DNA of 6,422 nt from Thermodesulfovibrionales bacterium. GTDB lineage: Bacteria; Nitrospirota; Thermodesulfovibrionia; Thermodesulfovibrionales; SM23-35. The first letter of the stretch is position 1. Every line of letters starts with the position of its first letter. The DNA lies in contig JALHSV010000422.1 of the NCBI GenBank assembly GCA_022865525.1, positions 1-6,422 on the forward strand. Reading direction: 5' to 3'. The position numbers were made by a program, and so were the translations under genes. The notes beneath the pieces were generated by a model. The model ran no database searches, had not been told where the DNA came from, and worked only from the letters and a program-made list of their open reading frames with translations. Of the stretch, positions 5,676 through 6,422 are shown piece by piece.

Positions 5676-6422
5676 ATGGAAAACACTCATTACCTGAAAG
5701 AACTCTCAAAATGTGTCCGATGTGGAAGTTGCAAAGCCTTCTGTCCAACCTATGACGAGGTTTCTACAGAGGCCATGGGTGCAAGGGGAAGGCTTGCGCT
5801 TCTCCTGGGGCTTGCTTCTGGAACACTTACTCCTTCTCCAGCCTTACAGGACCGTATTTTCAGCTGCACTCTGTGTGGTGCATGCTCTGGCCTGTGTCCG
5901 CCAGGAGTTGATATAAAAGAAATCATCTATCACGGCAGAACTATCCTGAAAAGCGATGACAAGAAGAGAAGGTTAATCCGTCACCTGATTAACTTCTCAG
6001 TAAAGAGACCCAAACTGAGCTTCACGCTGCTTGGAATGACACAACATATTTTCATGCCATACCTTTTGAAAAAGGGGGTTATTCCCTTTCAGCTTGAGCT
6101 GCCCGACCGCTATCTCAGAGACAACGTAATGGTTGTTTCTGTCTCACCCAAAAAAGGGAGGGTAGCCGTGTTTACCGGATGCATGGTCAACTTCATCTAT
6201 CCGAACCTCGGTGAATCCCTGATTAATGTATTGCACACACTTGGCTACGAGGTTATACTTCCGGCAACTGAAGCGTGCTGTGGGGCCCCTTTGCGAACTC
6301 TTGGTCTTGAGGAAGAGGCAAGAGAGGTTGCCAGAAAGAATGTCCAACTGTTCAGCAGGCTGAATGTCGAGGCAGTTTTGAGCCTCTGTCCAACCTGTAC
6401 CCTGACAATTCAGCGTGAGTAT
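5676..6422 (+). CDS. GlcF-like (Fe-S)-binding subunit of a 2-hydroxyacid (glycolate/lactate) oxidase, 3' end outside window
   Basis: The 249 visible codons are open to the window edge; full-length relatives have about 400-430 residues. Two ferredoxin-type [4Fe-4S] motifs open the protein: C13, C16, C19, C23-P and C64, C67, C70, C74-P. Between them, MGARGRLALLLGL matches the family's 'RGR' segment. A cysteine-rich CCG domain (DUF224) begins at about 162 (VAVFTGCMVNFIYPNLGESL), with EACCGAP at 199-205 and LCPTC at 237-241. The second CCG domain must lie beyond the window. Such proteins pass electrons from a GlcD-type flavin subunit to quinone or another acceptor. GlcF is the closest match in layout; GlpC, LutA/LldE or HdrD-like relatives are possible. 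The start lies 2 bases after the larE stop without a Shine-Dalgarno sequence, so translation is probably coupled to larE. Confidence 0.88.
   Translation, partial: MENTHYLKELSKCVRCGSCKAFCPTYDEVSTEAMGARGRLALLLGLASGTLTPSPALQDRIFSCTLCGACSGLCPPGVDIKEIIYHGRTILKSDDKKRRLIRHLINFSVKRPKLSFTLLGMTQHIFMPYLLKKGVIPFQLELPDRYLRDNVMVVSVSPKKGRVAVFTGCMVNFIYPNLGESLINVLHTLGYEVILPATEACCGAPLRTLGLEEEAREVARKNVQLFSRLNVEAVLSLCPTCTLTIQREY

Noticed and set aside
5713..5916. Plus-strand 67-codon frame
   Set aside because: It overlaps the GlcF-like gene in another frame, where two complete 4Fe-4S cysteine motifs show the true frame.
1..6422. Novel defence or mobile system, CRISPR array
   Set aside because: All sizeable coding capacity is assigned to known families; no spaced direct repeats, transposase, integrase or toxin-antitoxin pair is visible.

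Overview
The window looks like ordinary chromosome from an anaerobic or microaerophilic Gram-negative-type bacterium, with moderate GC by eye. The gene content suggests Nitrospirota or a neighbouring delta-proteobacterial lineage: a radical SAM/DUF2344 fusion next to RNase G, a LarE with three cysteines, a GlcF-like iron-sulfur protein, an MscL with a cysteine-rich tail, and several palindromic repeats. This placement is inferred from gene content and style, not from a search.

Layout. Positions 1-432 (minus strand) hold mscL, cut by the window edge before its stop. It has a clear ribosome binding site and a good sigma-70-type promoter. A divergent intergenic region (433-653) separates it from a plus-strand block. 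That block starts with an 852-residue radical SAM protein of the TIGR03960 type fused to DUF2344 (654-3212). The ribonuclease G gene (3194-4699) overlaps its end by 19 bases. A 164-base gap follows and carries a 65-base three-hairpin repeat. Next are larE (4864-5673) and, 2 bases later, the first 249 codons of a GlcF-like iron-sulfur oxidoreductase subunit (5676 to the window end).

Function. Three themes sit side by side: osmotic safety (MscL), an RNA-processing pair in which an uncharacterised radical SAM enzyme is translationally coupled to RNase G, and probable 2-hydroxyacid (lactate or glycolate) metabolism. In the last, LarE helps make the nickel-pincer cofactor of lactate racemase, and the GlcF-like protein would carry electrons from a flavin dehydrogenase.

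The most unusual signal is not a gene. The radical SAM reading frame contains two unrelated palindromic repeat elements, at 1254-1327 and 2479-2519. Both are translated in frame and both lie at domain linkers. A third, different palindromic element lies between rng and larE. I see no defence system, CRISPR array, transposase, tRNA or rRNA here.
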